The translations under genes and the position numbers were made by a program. Below are positions 10,706-22,539 of a stretch of 64,000 nucleotides of DNA, in pieces. The notes beneath the pieces were generated by a model. The model made no database searches. It was not told the DNA's origin and saw only the letters and a list, made by a program, of their open reading frames with translations. Every line of letters begins with the position of its first letter. Position 1 is the first letter of the stretch. The DNA comes from Brachypodium distachyon (taxonomy: Eukaryota > Streptophyta > Magnoliopsida > Poales > Poaceae): assembly GCF_000005505.3 (NCBI RefSeq), contig NC_016134.3, positions 5,766,001-5,830,000 of the forward strand, written 5' to 3'.

Positions 10706-11125
10706 TATCCTAAAAATGGAAACAAAGAACAATGGCAATGCAACAAAATTAGGAAACTAATTAGGAACAACATTAAGAACATGCAAGAAGCAAACTAGCA
10801 CACTGCATCATATGCATGATGTAGGAAACTAGCAATATACCAAACTGGATCAAATATCTACTAGAAGGAAATTAAAATAGCCCAGCAGAATATATGAACC
10901 TAAACAACAGTACACTTAAGAAGGAAGCTTAAGATGAATTTAAACATCCTTCTGTACATAAAACAGAGTTACATTTACGCCAACCTGAGTTAAACATGGT
11001 TACAAATAAAAATGCACATCACATGAATTTGTAACTAGTTTAGTGTTCTGGCATACTCTGGTTACAAATAACTGAACAATAGCCCCAAATTCACACTGCA
11101 TAGGCCGCAAATTGCTACTGAACTA

Positions 11126-11366
11126 CTCCCTCAATTTCACAAAGGTTGGCGTATTTTGTTTCATTAAGACAAGTCTTTGACCAATAATAACTCTATTAAT
11201 ATGTGTTTTTACATACATGAAATTTATATCAATAGATTCATCTTTAAAAGTTCTTTCTAATAATCATGATTTTGTATCATATATGTTACATATTAATCGT
11301 GTAATTCTTGGTCAAAGCCTTGTCTTAACGAAACAAAATACGCCAACTTTTGTGAAATGGAGGGAG
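11126..11366. mobile_element. Stowaway-type MITE, 241 bp
   Basis: The ends are CTCCCTCAATTTCACAAA and its near-perfect inverse TTTGTGAAATGGAGGGAG, with TIRs extending about 45 bp through GTTGGCGTATTTTGTTTC. TA flanks both sides (11124-11125, 11367-11368). Confidence 0.85.
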
Positions 11367-11489
11367 TACTAAATAATGAACCATGGGCACGAATTCACAC
11401 CGCATATGCCACAAATTTCTACTGAACTACTATATAATGAACCATGGGCACAAATCCACAACTCATAGAACAGAACCATACATCAATGA

Positions 11490-12180
11490 CACTTGATCTG
11501 GCGATCACCAATGCATGACAATTACAAGGGGGCGCAAGTACAAACAACTAACCTGACGCTATCAGATCCAATGGAACGTGAGGAGGACAGCGCCGGAATC
11601 CGGGAAGCAGGAGCACCACCTCGATCCTGCAAACGATTCTACAGCCTCAAAAATGGGAACACATACACATGCACAACGATTTGGGAAGGGATGGGGGTGG
11701 AATCGACAGGCAGGACATACCTCACAGCACGCAAGCGTGAGCAACACCGGAAGGGCCGGAATCCATTTCCTAGGTTACGCCGCCGGTAGGGGAGAGGCGA
11801 CGACGACCACGACGGAGAAATGGATAAGGCAACGGCGATTTTGGGGCAAGGGAGGAAGAAGAAGAGGTCGAGACGAGGGTGGAAGGTGCGGCCGGAGTGA
11901 GTCACCGACGAAGCAACGGCGACGACAGCGGCGATTTGGGGGTTCGGCGCTCGGGGAGGAGAAAGCGGTGGCGAAATTGGGGGAGAAGCGACAGCGATTT
12001 GGGGGGAAGGGACGAAGAAGAAGAGGTCGAGACGAGGGAGGAAGGTGCGTCCAGACGGCGGCCGGAGTGAGTCGCCGACGATGGCGACGAGAGCGACGAT
12101 TTGGGGATTCGGCTGTCGGGAGGAGGAGAGAGCGGTGAGAAATTTTGTGGTGTTTCTTTTTTAGACGGCGCGACTCCCGA
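11490..12180 (-). other. GC-rich possible 5' end of the minus-strand gene, with internal tandem duplication
   Basis: This block is rich in GGAG/CGACGA words and has no convincing protein in any frame. About 150 bp is duplicated in tandem: 11834-11975 and 11988-12138 share GGAAGAAGAAGAGGTCGAGA, GGCCGGAGTGAGTC and a GATTTGGGG..TTCGGC segment. Just to the left, 11380-11470 has a shorter repeat of ATAATGAACCATGGGCAC. By position it could be the promoter/5' UTR side, or a transposon terminus, of the remnant at 9.38-10.7 kb. That is inference. Confidence 0.35.
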
Positions 12181-12625
12181 AATTCAAAATATCGAACATG
12201 GGCCCCACCTCAAACAGAAACGGACAAACGCAGCTGTCCAGAGGAGGGGGAACCACACGATGAATCGGACGGACAAAGCGAGCGCGAGAAAACGCGATCC
12301 AAGAATGCTACGATCAAGTGGCTCATTCATCACCACATCTGAGGCAGGTTTTCCGGAACCAAAATCCTAGTCAGCGAGGTCCATCGGTGACGTGGTAGGC
12401 CGAGTCCACTCTCTTCATGGTACTCATCCCAGCGCATCCCCCCCTTTTCTACTACGACCAAGTCCAGACTTGCTACTCGTCGCTCAGCTGCTGGTCGTCG
12501 CGACGAATCCATCGCACAACAAAACGAGGCACGGATCGATCCTCTTCTTCTTCATCGTCGGCTCCTCCTCCCACCCGCGAAGACCATCATCATCCGCCAT
12601 CCAGGCCAGCCAAACTTTCTCAGCC

Positions 12626-13039
12626 ATGGCGGCGCCAAGGATCAGGAAGCTCGCCACACCGCAGGGGGCTCTCGGCTCCACCATCCTGCAGCAGCTCCAA
12701 GGAAACGACGACGAGCCCATCGTGATCCCGTGGGACGAAATCAAGGAGGAGCTGCACGAGCTGCTCCGCCTCCTCGCCTCCACTCTCGCCGGGATCAGGG
12801 AGTGGGCCGCCGCCCTCCCCGCCGCGGGCGCGGTCGCGCTGGTCGCGCTGGTCGTGTTCTGCTGCTGCTGCTGCGGGTACTACGCCGCCGTCGGGCGGCA
12901 CGGGCCGAGAGGGCCCGACGGGGAGGAGGAGGAGGCCCATGGGCCGGATGGGCCCGTGGTCAGGTGCGGCGGCCGTGGCGGCGGCGGGTACAGAGGTGGG
13001 ATCTTCAGCTTGCATCCCAACAAGCCCTTCGTGTCCTAG
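12626..13039 (+). CDS. Small Cys/Gly-rich single-pass membrane protein, unknown function
   Basis: This single-exon gene encodes 137 aa. The ATG lies in a strong plant context (CAGCCATGGCGGCG) and is preceded by a CT-rich leader. After a hydrophilic N terminus with an amphipathic stretch (DEIKEELHELLRLL), a transmembrane segment spans about residues 64-88 and ends in five consecutive cysteines (79-83), possible acylation sites. The tail is acidic then Gly-rich (GGRGGGGYRGG) and ends FSLHPNKPFVS. I do not recognise a named family. Strong codon-position GC bias, a conserved-looking hydrophobic core and a clean stop support a real gene. The longer upstream in-frame extension from 12392 looks like UTR. 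Confidence 0.7.
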   Translation: MAAPRIRKLATPQGALGSTILQQLQGNDDEPIVIPWDEIKEELHELLRLLASTLAGIREWAAALPAAGAVALVALVVFCCCCCGYYAAVGRHGPRGPDGEEEEAHGPDGPVVRCGGRGGGGYRGGIFSLHPNKPFVS

Positions 13040-14410
13040 CTTAGCTTCATTTTCGGTGCATGTTGTTCAATATGAATGGATTATACTCAGCATCGCAGTG
13101 TTCTGAACCCAGCATAAAACTTGTGAATTTGTGTCATGCCGCATCGGTATGTATATAGTTGTTTGGATCGTCTTGAATTTGTAAATCCTTCACTATACGA
13201 TTGTACATTTCCTCTTCTGAATTTGATGAATTGTTACACCCTTCAAACGTATTTGCGTGCACATCTGAATGATCAGTGCCGTCTAAAGATGGATCATGGA
13301 TAATACTGTAACATTTAAAGTGTTTCCAGTTGATTTCAGACCGAAATCACTGCAGGTCTAAAGCAACATAAACATGGATGGAGACATGGACAGACGGTCT
13401 GAATTCTATGATATCCCTGTCAGATTACAAATGCTCATACTGCCAGTGCCAGCCCTTTCTTTGTGCACAAAACAAGGAGGAATCACGCAAAGCATTTCCC
13501 TGATGGAGACTCATTTTCAGTTACATAAAGTTCTGAAACAACAATAATCCATCAAATATTTTCAGTTACATAAGGCTCTGAAACAACTTAGCTATGATTC
13601 AAAATTCCTCTAATGGCCGAGTTTAATTTCAGCTCTCATTTCCTCCTGCTTAAACGATACTGAATACTGTTCTAGTACCTGGTTTCGTTTTAATGTAGCC
13701 GGGGGGGCATTTCTGGCCTCCTGTTATTCTAAAAACAAATCCCAGGAACAAGGGATCTCTGAACCCATGGTGGCATGTCTGAACCTACAATATTTGCTAA
13801 TGTATATATACATTTTTTTTTGAAAAGATGTACACATACATTTTGGTCTAGTGGTGAGCAGTAGTGTAGGTCCTTTAGGACACCGATAATTAGCAATAGA
13901 AGCTAATGATGGAGGCTCAGATCATGAAGATCTCATAGCCTTTTTCCCTAATGAAACATCACCAGGCCACTAAGTCACTAAAGTACCCAGTTGCACAGGC
14001 TAAACAGCCAATTCTAGATTCTTTAACCATATGTCCATATGTCAGTAGTACCTTTCACTGGATAAATGCTGAGCAACTGATTCACAAGGACAAAGTTTGA
14101 CTTAAGGGCTGAAAATCTCATCACGGCTTATGAATCTCATTCACATCCTTAATTCATAATTGTATTGCAGTTCTGCATCACAGTAGCTAACCTGTAAAAA
14201 GTAACCTTTTAAATTCTAATACATGGCAAAATTTATTAGCCAATTATACCCCACTTTGGGATTGATAATCCTAGCACTGACATCATTATTACCATCTACT
14301 CAAGTCTGAAACTCTAGATATGAAAAGAAGGGCTATGCACACGTATACATTTTTTCCTGAAACTCCGTTGATCGGAATATGTGCACGCGTGTTATTTCTT
14401 CTATAGAATA
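13040..14410. other. Intergenic, AT-rich
   Basis: The 3' flank of the 12.6-kb gene comes first (AT-rich from about 13060). A short tandem duplication containing TTTTCAGTTACATAA lies at 13512-13590. Nothing else is recognised up to the 3' UTR of the next minus-strand gene. Confidence 0.5.
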
Positions 14411-14587
14411 ACATTCAGAAAGAAAGCATGAGAAAATATGCAGCAAAGCTTCCACTGAAGAGAATCACAAAGAAAACTGAGCTCTTGTAAAAAAAAGAAA
14501 GGAAAGGTACTACATAATGTCCAGTACAACCTGCCACTCTCTTTCCCATAGAAAGATTTTTAACTTGACCAAACCTCTCTGGTATGC

Positions 14588-15193
14588 TCATGCTTTGATG
14601 CTGAAATTCGCGCACTTGATGGAGCCCCTTGCAATGTCGATCTCGATCATGTTGTCCTCCTCGCTGATCTCCGACAGGATGTCCATGAAGTCTCTTTTGT
14701 CAAGCATCAAATCCGGAAGGAAGTCGGCGAGGAGGCCCTGCTCCTTCTTCCAGGCACAATGCTGCTCTTGCCCCACATAGTGCCCATCAACAAGGGAGAT
14801 CTCAATAAGGCTCTCGTCGTCATTGTCGTCGTCAGACACCGAGGCTTCATCAGTCCATTCTTCGTTCACCGGGCAATCTGAAGACCCTGACAGGCTTCCA
14901 TCCAAATCCTCTGGTGCGTGCACGTAGACCTCATCTTGTGGCAGAGTGCTCTTCTCTTGATGAACAGCCTCCACCTCCATGGAAGGGATCAGAGGCTTAG
15001 TTTTGTGGCTACTGGTTTTGATCTGCTGTCTGAGGTTTGAGAAGAGCAAGGAGACGAAGGTGGAGATAACAAGCACCAGCAGTGCAATGGAGGAGGATGT
15101 GGAGAAAGAAGGAGAAGAATACATACTGTAAAGGCTACATGAAATGAGTAGGAGTGTGAGTTGTTGTATGGCCATTTGGGAGCTGGGAAGCAT
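14588..15193 (-). CDS. Conserved plant single-pass membrane protein, unknown function
   Basis: The 201-aa protein is uninterrupted on the minus strand. The first true ATG is at 15193 (MLPSSQM), and a second Met at residue 7 is an alternative. A transmembrane segment lies near residues 34-53 (SSSIALLVLVISTFVSLLF), followed by a basic linker, a long acidic region (EEWTDEASVSDDDNDDESL) and a C terminus containing ESLIEISLVDGHYVG and SEEDNMIEIDIARGSIKC. That C-terminal pattern recurs in uncharacterised plant membrane proteins. No catalytic motif is seen. A putative 5' UTR intron (15453-15344, GTGAGC..CTGCAG) sits upstream, next to CT/GCA microsatellites at 15302-15337. Confidence 0.75.
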   Translation of the reverse strand: MLPSSQMAIQQLTLLLISCSLYSMYSSPSFSTSSSIALLVLVISTFVSLLFSNLRQQIKTSSHKTKPLIPSMEVEAVHQEKSTLPQDEVYVHAPEDLDGSLSGSSDCPVNEEWTDEASVSDDDNDDESLIEISLVDGHYVGQEQHCAWKKEQGLLADFLPDLMLDKRDFMDILSEISEEDNMIEIDIARGSIKCANFSIKA

Positions 15194-15343
15194 CAAGAGC
15201 TTGCTCTCACAATCACAAGGGCAAGAAGGGCTTTAGTGGCCCAAATGATGCAGAGATGCTAAAGCTGGAAGAAGCCATGATGAGACACAGCATGAAAGAA
15301 GGATATTGCTGCTGCTGCTGCTCTCTCTCTCTCTATATCAAAC

Positions 15344-15453
15344 CTGCAGAGGGAAAAGCAAAGATTGTGTAGTGTGATTCTCTATCAAATGGATTTTGAG
15401 TTGACACAAAGAAGAAGAGAAAAGACAGATGGGAGAGGAGGAGGATGGCTCAC
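15344..15453 (-). other. Putative 5' UTR intron
   Basis: The minus strand reads CTACATG^GTGAGCC at the donor and CCTCTGCAG^GTTTG at the acceptor, 110 bp long, upstream of the 201-aa gene. It is supported by splice signals only. Confidence 0.4.
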
Positions 15454-15459
15454 CATGTA

Positions 15460-18410
15460 GCAGAGTACATCTGCAGAAATATTTTATCTGAAACTGATGG
15501 ATGCAAAGGTAATTGCAGCAGTTAATGCTTAGAAAACTGAAACTTTCTGGTGAACTGTTACCCGTGCATCACCCCCCCCCCCTCCTCCCAATGTCCTTTT
15601 GTAGCACTATGTTAAGAGGTAACTGTTGTCTTTGCATCGTGGTCAGAGTTGTTAAGTGCTGCTTCACAGAAATATTTAAGGTGTGGTCCATCCATGGCAC
15701 GGCTGCCCTGCCCATAGGATGATAACATGCAAGGCAGGGTTCTGGGCTCCAATGAGCTTAGGAACAAGAGGATGACCATGTGCATGCACTGAGTTAATTA
15801 AAGTTTACCACATGGGGCCTCACCTAGATAATTATTCTCTTTTCACTCTCTCTTACCTTATCAAAAGCAGCATTTAACTTTGTTCATGAAAGGTGAAACT
15901 GGAATGAAACTTCCCCTCTCATTCTGTTGGAGTTAAAGGCGCCCCATGCTCATGATTTGATCATATCCTTCTTTCGTTTATGAAACAATGCTTGAAAGTG
16001 TTATGAATACCTCAATAGTTTTGTACTGACTGATTATCACATAATACTGCCCGACAGAACATCTTTTTATTGCGAACGGTCAATCATAGACAAGAGCATG
16101 TAGACATTTAATATACTTCTATTCTCTAACAGTTATAGTATTTTGAGTAATAAATTTGTGCGTATGATAAGATCTTAAGAATCACATCAATTGAAACAAG
16201 TGGACTATGTTTTCTGTTTAGATAATGGAATCATATGGTGTCAACAAAAAAAGGATTTATATATACGGACTTTGACGTACCTTTTGTTTTTATCTGGTGG
16301 TTTTCTTGTTCATGTTGCATCATGCATTTGTAACTAGGCATCATCACAGCAGATGAAACAAGTATGCGGATAAGAAAAATTTGCCAACCCATCATGCATC
16401 TGAGTCAATAGATCTACTTTGGAATGCTCCGCCTTAATTACCTCAATCTAATCGTTCATCAAGCCCTAATAGTAGTATTATATCTTGAGTATCAGTGAGC
16501 TGCTGGGGCTGAATGATAGAAGACAAGACAAGTATGTAGGATAAAAAAGCACATGATTCACCGACAATGTAACCTTTGAATTCAAACACTCGGCATCCTG
16601 TAGTTTCCCAAGGTTACTGCAAAAGCCTATTTGTTTGTTACCAGGATGGACAAAGAGCTACGACAACATAATAAAACAAACGAATAATGCTAATGTACCA
16701 ACTATTTGAATGTAATTATTTACACACGACGAGATTGACATTTCTGCTACTGTCAGAAACATGTTTTGCTTAGAAAAGGAACACTTTTTTTGAGGTGTTA
16801 AACAGAACAGCAGAAAGTGGGAAATCCAGTGTGTATATTTAATTTTAAAAATGTTTATTGAATATGTAGGATTTGAGTAACGAAGGATGCTAATCACGAA
16901 TTGAATTTTTTACCGTAAAATGCGAATTGAATTTCAGATAGTCCAATTGCACGATGTAGTGGATGCCTATTGATTCTGCCTGTCCACTTTCAGTTCCTAC
17001 CCTGTGGTGTGGGACTCCTGGAAGCAAGTTCTAATACTCTAGTTGTCCATCAGTTAATTGACTCTTTAGGTAATCACAATCATGACAAGTTTATATTTGA
17101 CTAATATAGCCTCCACTTGTCCAGGTACATGCATATATTAAGCCTAATAATAGTGCACTCTTGGCTCTCTGATAACTAATAGTTTTCCTTCTTTTTTGAC
17201 ATTTGTATCAATTAAATGAAATTTTCTTTTCAGCATTAGGTGATAATGGGTAGCTGGGAGTATGATGCATCAAAAGCCAACAACCATGAAAGTAAGGTCA
17301 CACAAACTCTCATTATTACCGATCTTTGTGCAGAAAACGAAAAGACGCCTTCTCTCTCACTAATGCTAGGCATGAACAGAAAGAGACATCAATCATTCTC
17401 GGTCCACGAAATCGAGCGAAAGGCGCCAAGCCATGAATCTCGACAAATAGTTCAATCATACCTGCACACATGGCCTAATTTCTGTCTAGCTGATCCTGTC
17501 TTCTTCCATTTGTTCTTTCGATCAAGGGTTCTATTTATTTTATTTTGTTTGGAACAATGCGGGTCCAGGAATGAAAGGACAGTGTAAACACATTCTTGAA
17601 GTAGACATCTTGATGTTGTCTAGAATCGATTCATCCTTATATCTTGCTCATTCCATCTTTTGGTACTCAAATAATGATGTCTCTTGACTGGATTTATCCT
17701 TGTACTACAATTTGTTCCTTTACTTCTAAGATTATGTTGTGTAGGTTTGATTCATGTAATTATCATGAGAACTGCATTTTTCGGTGCTCAGATTGCATTG
17801 TTTGTCATCTTGCTATCAGTCTGTCTTTTGGTGCATGCTCAAATCAACGTTGAATTGATTCATCCTTGTGCTATAAGTTCTGTCTTTTGGTGCTCAAATT
17901 ATGTTGTACGAATTTTCCATCTTAGGTGATACACGGGGCAAGTTCCCGATCTTAACGATTGAATGATAACTAGCCTAGAAAACTCACGATCAATTAGCCC
18001 CTAGAACACACACCAAAGGTGATCTGATGAACCCCTCTAGTTCTACACAACCGAAGCAGTTGTGTATCTTACAAATTCTCGGTAGAAAAGCAAGATCAAA
18101 GGTGAGGGAAGTCTCTCCTAAGGGAGGTCTTGTTCATCACCATGTGAGGTGACAATATTGGTCTTGGTGGGGGGGCATAGCTCAACTTTAGTCTAAAGCT
18201 GGGTCGGGTCTAATATTAATCCCACTAGGATAAGGTAGCAAGGTTAGGTATTTATGGGGGAAAAAAATCTTATGACACCTGGTCTAATTCTTTATCCCTT
18301 TAGACCCATGTGGTGAGTTGACAGTTGACACGTGACACCTGTCCCGCACGGATCTCCAAGTCTTTCTTCTTTTCCCATCTGAACCTATATCGAAAATATG
18401 ACCGTCCTCG
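15460..18410. other. Intergenic, unclassified
   Basis: The stretch is AT-rich, with a 13-base C-run near 15571. At 17630-17930 a diverged repeat contains GATTCATCCTTG and CTTTTGGTGCTCAAAT two to three times. 17930-18300 resembles an unassigned repeat with a TATTTATGG box near 18250. No gene is supported; the ORF at 17240 looks fortuitous. Confidence 0.4.
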
Positions 18411-18412
18411 TA

Positions 18413-18511
18413 TTTCCTCCGTCTAAATTTGAATGTATCTAGACATTACTTATTGTATATATACATTCAAATTTTGACATACTTGAGACATCTTTTGTTG
18501 GATAGAGAGAG
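18413..18511. mobile_element. Stowaway-type MITE, degraded
   Basis: The ends TTCCTCCGTCTAAATTTGAA and the degraded inverse ending GATAGAGAGAG surround a hairpin whose arms contain ACATTCAAATTT. TA is present on both sides (18411-18412, 18512-18513). Confidence 0.65.
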
Positions 18512-20705
18512 TATATATTCTACGGATAGGGTAGACAACTGGGCTGACCGTAAGCCACAATTGAGCATGGATCTTGCGCCGGCAGCGCCCTCAGGACCGG
18601 AGGAAAAAAATGAAGAGGGGACCAATGCTTTATGCTTGTGACATCAGATGGATTTAATGAAAGCAGATTTTACCCATATGGATTGAATCGAAAAAGATAT
18701 GGTTTTTCATGGCATGCTCGTATCTTCCATATATCCTTGATTTTCTGAGGATTTGCTGTGGAGAAGAGGCATTGCCGATTAGATGTTCATTGAGATGAAC
18801 TGTATGTTCGGAAGTGATGCACCCTGGGAAAAACAGAGGTGTGCACCTTCTGATTTGTTTCTTGGTGTGGCCGGCCGCGCGAGGCCCCTGAGGATGCAGA
18901 GTGCGCCGTAAACCTTGTCCTTAAGGTCGAAGAGCTCTTCATTAGAAAACACAGATACTGCAGAAATTTGAGCGTACAGGGGGTTACATACCTTCGGATA
19001 TCGCGAAATACGTATCAAACGGTATTCTATTTTTTTAAAAAGAAAATTAATTGAGATACATATGGGATACCTGCATGATAGGGTAGGATACGAGGATACC
19101 TAATGACCTAAGATCATTTCTAGTAGGTTCTCTAAAACTGGTTCATTGGCAGCATTATCTCGAGACAAAGAAAAAGGCACCTGAAGAAGAAACACTTGGA
19201 GATCCGTGCAGGACACACATTATCACATCAGCCTCAAGCTGAAGAACTAGACCATGTCTCATAGGATTTTTCTCGGTATTTATACAAGTGCGGGAAACCT
19301 TAAACAAGGTTGAGCCAAAAACTATGTACAAGGCAGATTTTACAGTATCCAATACTCCACTTAGACCAGACATAGTATTAGAGGAGGGCATTTTCGACTT
19401 TTCAGATTAGTAATAAAATTTAAGAAAAAAATCACAATTTTGTTTCCTCTCTTTCCCGATTCAGGCAACCGCCGGCCATCCAGCGCCAAGCCGCGGCCTT
19501 CCAGCTCGTGCCGCCGCCAGCCTCCGAAGCCCAGCCGCCGCCAGTCTCTAAGCCCAACCGCCGGCCTCCCAGCGCCAAGCCGCGGCCTTCCAGCCCAGGC
19601 CGCTGCCGTAGGTGTCCCTGCGGATTCCCGCCGCCCGACTTCCCGCGCGCATCCGCCGCGACCCGCGCTTCCTCGCGTCGCCCCCACCTTATCCCTTTTC
19701 CATCGTAGGGACTGGAAGCCCCATCTCTTCGCTCTCCTTGCCAGAGAGAGATAGAGCAGAAGGCCCGCGCATCGACGGCCACGGCGCCTCTCTTCACCCT
19801 CGCCAACCATGGTGCTTCTCTTCCCCTCACATCACATGGCGTCTCTCCTCCTCCTCACATGGCACCTCTCCTCCCCTCCGATCGCTGCTGCATGCCCCTT
19901 CCTCTGGCCGCCGCCCCCATCCCATTCTCTGGCCGCGGCGGCCGCCGCCCCCTCCTCTCCATCCCTGAAGCAGCCATCACTGGAGATCCCCTCCAGATCA
20001 GGTGCTCTCTCCTCCTCCTCACGTCCCTTGATTTCTCGAATCATGCTCTGATTTAGCTGCTCTGCATTTGAGATGCTTCATGTCATGTGGTGCTCTTGGT
20101 GGAATGCTTGGAGTTTTGCAGACTTGGCCTTCAGGCGATTCAGGTGAGAGTTAAGTGTGATTACTGCTGTTGTGGGGTTATATTTATTGTGTTTATGCCT
20201 CTGTTTCACGAGATCTCTGTCAGTGTGGTGAGAAACGCAAATTTAGATTTAGTGTGTCTCATCTTTTTTGGGATTGCAGGGTAGAGGTTGCTATGGAGCG
20301 GGTGGAGCTATATTCAATGCCGACAATCCAGAATGGAGGTTGGTTTTACACTTGATTAGCTTTGGTATACATGCTATGCTGATTGTACATAAACCTTGAT
20401 CAGCTTCTGATAATTTGGCTATCTTCAGATTTAATATTATCAGGCACCATAAAGAAAAAGGAATGTTTGGTGCAAAAATTACTTCATTGTACAGAAAATG
20501 TGTTGATGAGCAGTTGGCAAAGGACTTGCAACTTGTAGATTCAACAGCAGAAACAGCCCCAAATTTTCCTTTTCTTCTTTTTCTGTAACTGGGTTCAATT
20601 CTTATTTTGAAGGCTTGATGTAGCAGGACTGCAGTTGAAGCTCTCGGAGTATACAAAAATGATGTCAAATTACAATGGAGTGTTGGCATTTCCATGTTTT
20701 TAATA

Positions 20706-20818
20706 CTCCCTCCGTTCCATAATTCTTGTCAAAATATTGAATGTATCTAGACGCTTTTTAAGAAGATATACATCCATTTTTGGACAAATTTGAGACAAGA
20801 ATTATGAAACGGAGGAAG
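20706..20818. mobile_element. Stowaway-type MITE
   Basis: It starts CTCCCTCCGTTCCATAATTC and ends with the inverse ..ATTATGAAACGGAGGAAG, flanked by TA on both sides, with an internal palindromic TGTATCTAGACGCTTTTTAA region. 113 bp. Confidence 0.9.
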
Positions 20819-21023
20819 TATTAACATCATCCAAACTATCATGCAGCTTAGATTTATTACTACATTTTGCATCAGTTTATACACTTCTATCTAAAAGTTT
20901 CTAGCATATCATGTTAGTTCGTTAGTCTGCATCATGCATATGATGTTTGCACTAATAGATGTGAATTAACATGTTTCACCAAACTATGTTGCCTTTTCTA
21001 TAAACGTGAATTTTCGTGTGCAG

Positions 21024-21051
21024 GCCGTGGCAACGCACGGGTATTGTACTA
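21024..21051 (+). other. Helitron 3' hairpin and CTAG terminus
   Basis: A 5-bp stem CCGTG/CACGG with a short loop is followed by a short tail ending in CTAG. Confidence 0.65.
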
Positions 21052-22138
21052 GTAAAACATTAAATACTTAATTCTTGATAAGCCTAATTAGCATTGTGCT
21101 ATCTTTGCCTTTGAGCGAAAGTAATTCTCAAGCACATGATCGGTACTCCGTTTGCCTTTTTCTTTCAACATGCATGCAGAAGTTAATTACTACTAGAATT
21201 CCGCTTCTGTTGATATGGACTATGAACAACACATGACCTAGAAGAAGATACTGTAACAGTGTACACCAGCTGAAAGAATCCATCAAGAAAAGATGCTAGG
21301 CACCTATCTTACGACCATATCTGTTCCGGCCGGCTTAACTAGCTAGCTAGGGTTCCCAACAAGTTATGAGAACTTGATAAGAAAACAAAATTAATGTTAC
21401 GGTACTTGCACCGTAAGACCAAACTACATACTTCTTTCTCTCGAAAAACACAAAACCTTGTGTTTCAATGCATCGAGAAGAAGAGTTATTTACAAACCAT
21501 AGAAGGCCAGCCACACCCATGGTGTTACAACACCACACTCGTAAATGCTAAGCGCCTTGGAAATCAAAGCCCCGAGGCCGGAACGCTCGCCAAGTCGCCA
21601 ATGCCGGCCTTGACCTTGTCAAGTAGAGTACTGGTGATGTCGGATTCCGCATTGTCGAAGGGGTTATATATGTTTCGGTGTTCCTAGATCCATCATGTTG
21701 TGAGCATGACTAAAGATGAGACGCGCATCCGCATCGTGGGAGGCGAGGTGAACACTGCCACGAGTCCACAAACTCTTCGCTGACTTTAGGGGGGCGGTGG
21801 TCAATCAGATCTACGAGAGAACCTCGTATCATGGGGCCCCAAAGAAGGGATTGTCGGCCAACAATTGGTTTATGGTCTCCTCTGATTGGTCACATAGCAC
21901 ACATCTCGGGATGTGTTGTAGCCTGTGCCTGGTCAATATGTCAGCCATCTAGCATGGGTCTTTATAAGCCAATGACTTTGCACATTTTCCATGAGCAACT
22001 TTGACCACCGTTATCTATATAAACATGTAAGCAAGTGATTGTACAATATATGCAATCAAACATTTTTATAATAAATCTAGTAGTACAATTTATATCTAAC
22101 AAATCTGAATTGTACTCTTATCAATCGGTTGTCAATTA
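21052..22138. other. Intergenic with a possible exon fragment
   Basis: 21200-21360 is a diverged partial copy of the repeat family at 23.6, 38.4 and 39.9 kb (TCCATCAAGAA..GGCACCTATCTT). On the minus strand 21670-21560 reads NPFDNAESDITSTLLDKVKA.. to a stop, an acidic-helical C-terminal-like segment. It could be a captured or decayed exon, but I do not recognise it. Confidence 0.3.
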
Positions 22139-22245
22139 CTTCCTCCGTTTCATCACAAGTTTGTCTAAATACTCCGTACCTATGTACCTACACACTAAAC
22201 ATGTATTTAGACAGAGTTGCGACACTTAATATATGACGGAGGGAG
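22139..22245. mobile_element. Stowaway-type MITE
   Basis: The left end is CTTCCTCCGTTTCATCACAA and the right end is the inverse ..ATATGACGGAGGGAG, with TA on both sides. 107 bp. Confidence 0.85.
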
Positions 22246-22443
22246 TAATTAATTGACCTCAGCTTTCTAGGACATCATATATTTTTAGAATAGAGGAATT
22301 TGGGTAGTCATGCATGGCTGGGCAATTCCTTCATAAAAGCACCTTTTGAAGTGTACTATGCTTTTGAAGCTTTGATTTCACTTATGTCATCAGTATGATG
22401 GTTAATTGCTCCAAAGTAGCATCAGGCCCACAATGATTAAAGA

Positions 22444-22531
22444 CAGGGACGGAGCAAGGAATTCGACATGAGATGGACGAGCTGGGATTAGGGGGGGGGG
22501 GTCTTAGGCGCCCCCCTTGTCTCCGTCCCTG
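22444..22531. mobile_element. hAT-type MITE, 88 bp, with perfect 8-bp duplication
   Basis: The termini CAGGGACGGAGCAAGG and CCTTGTCTCCGTCCCTG form an inverted repeat. ATTAAAGA flanks both sides exactly (22436-22443 and 22532-22539), the 8-bp duplication expected for hAT elements. The core contains a G-run followed by GGCGCCCC. Confidence 0.88.
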
Positions 22532-22539
22532 ATTAAAGA

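Larger units (their letters stand above)
19370..21051 (+). mobile_element. Helitron-type element with captured exon-like sequence
   Basis: The 3' end is diagnostic: CCGTGGCAACGCACGGGTAT (a stem CCGTG/CACGG) followed a few bases later by CTAG and a flanking T at 21052. This is the hairpin plus CTRR end of plant Helitrons, which insert between A and T. Inside are a GC-rich, Pro/Ser/Arg-coding block (19440-20000) and an exon-like segment at 20281-20338 with an upstream TTGCAG and a downstream GT. Both fit host-gene capture, though the source gene is not recognised. The 5' end is uncertain (about 19370-19400). A Stowaway MITE is nested at 20706-20818. No Rep/helicase is present, so it is non-autonomous. 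Confidence 0.55.

Noticed and set aside
17240..17587. 115-codon plus-strand ORF
   Set aside because: No domain, AT-rich context, no coding composition.
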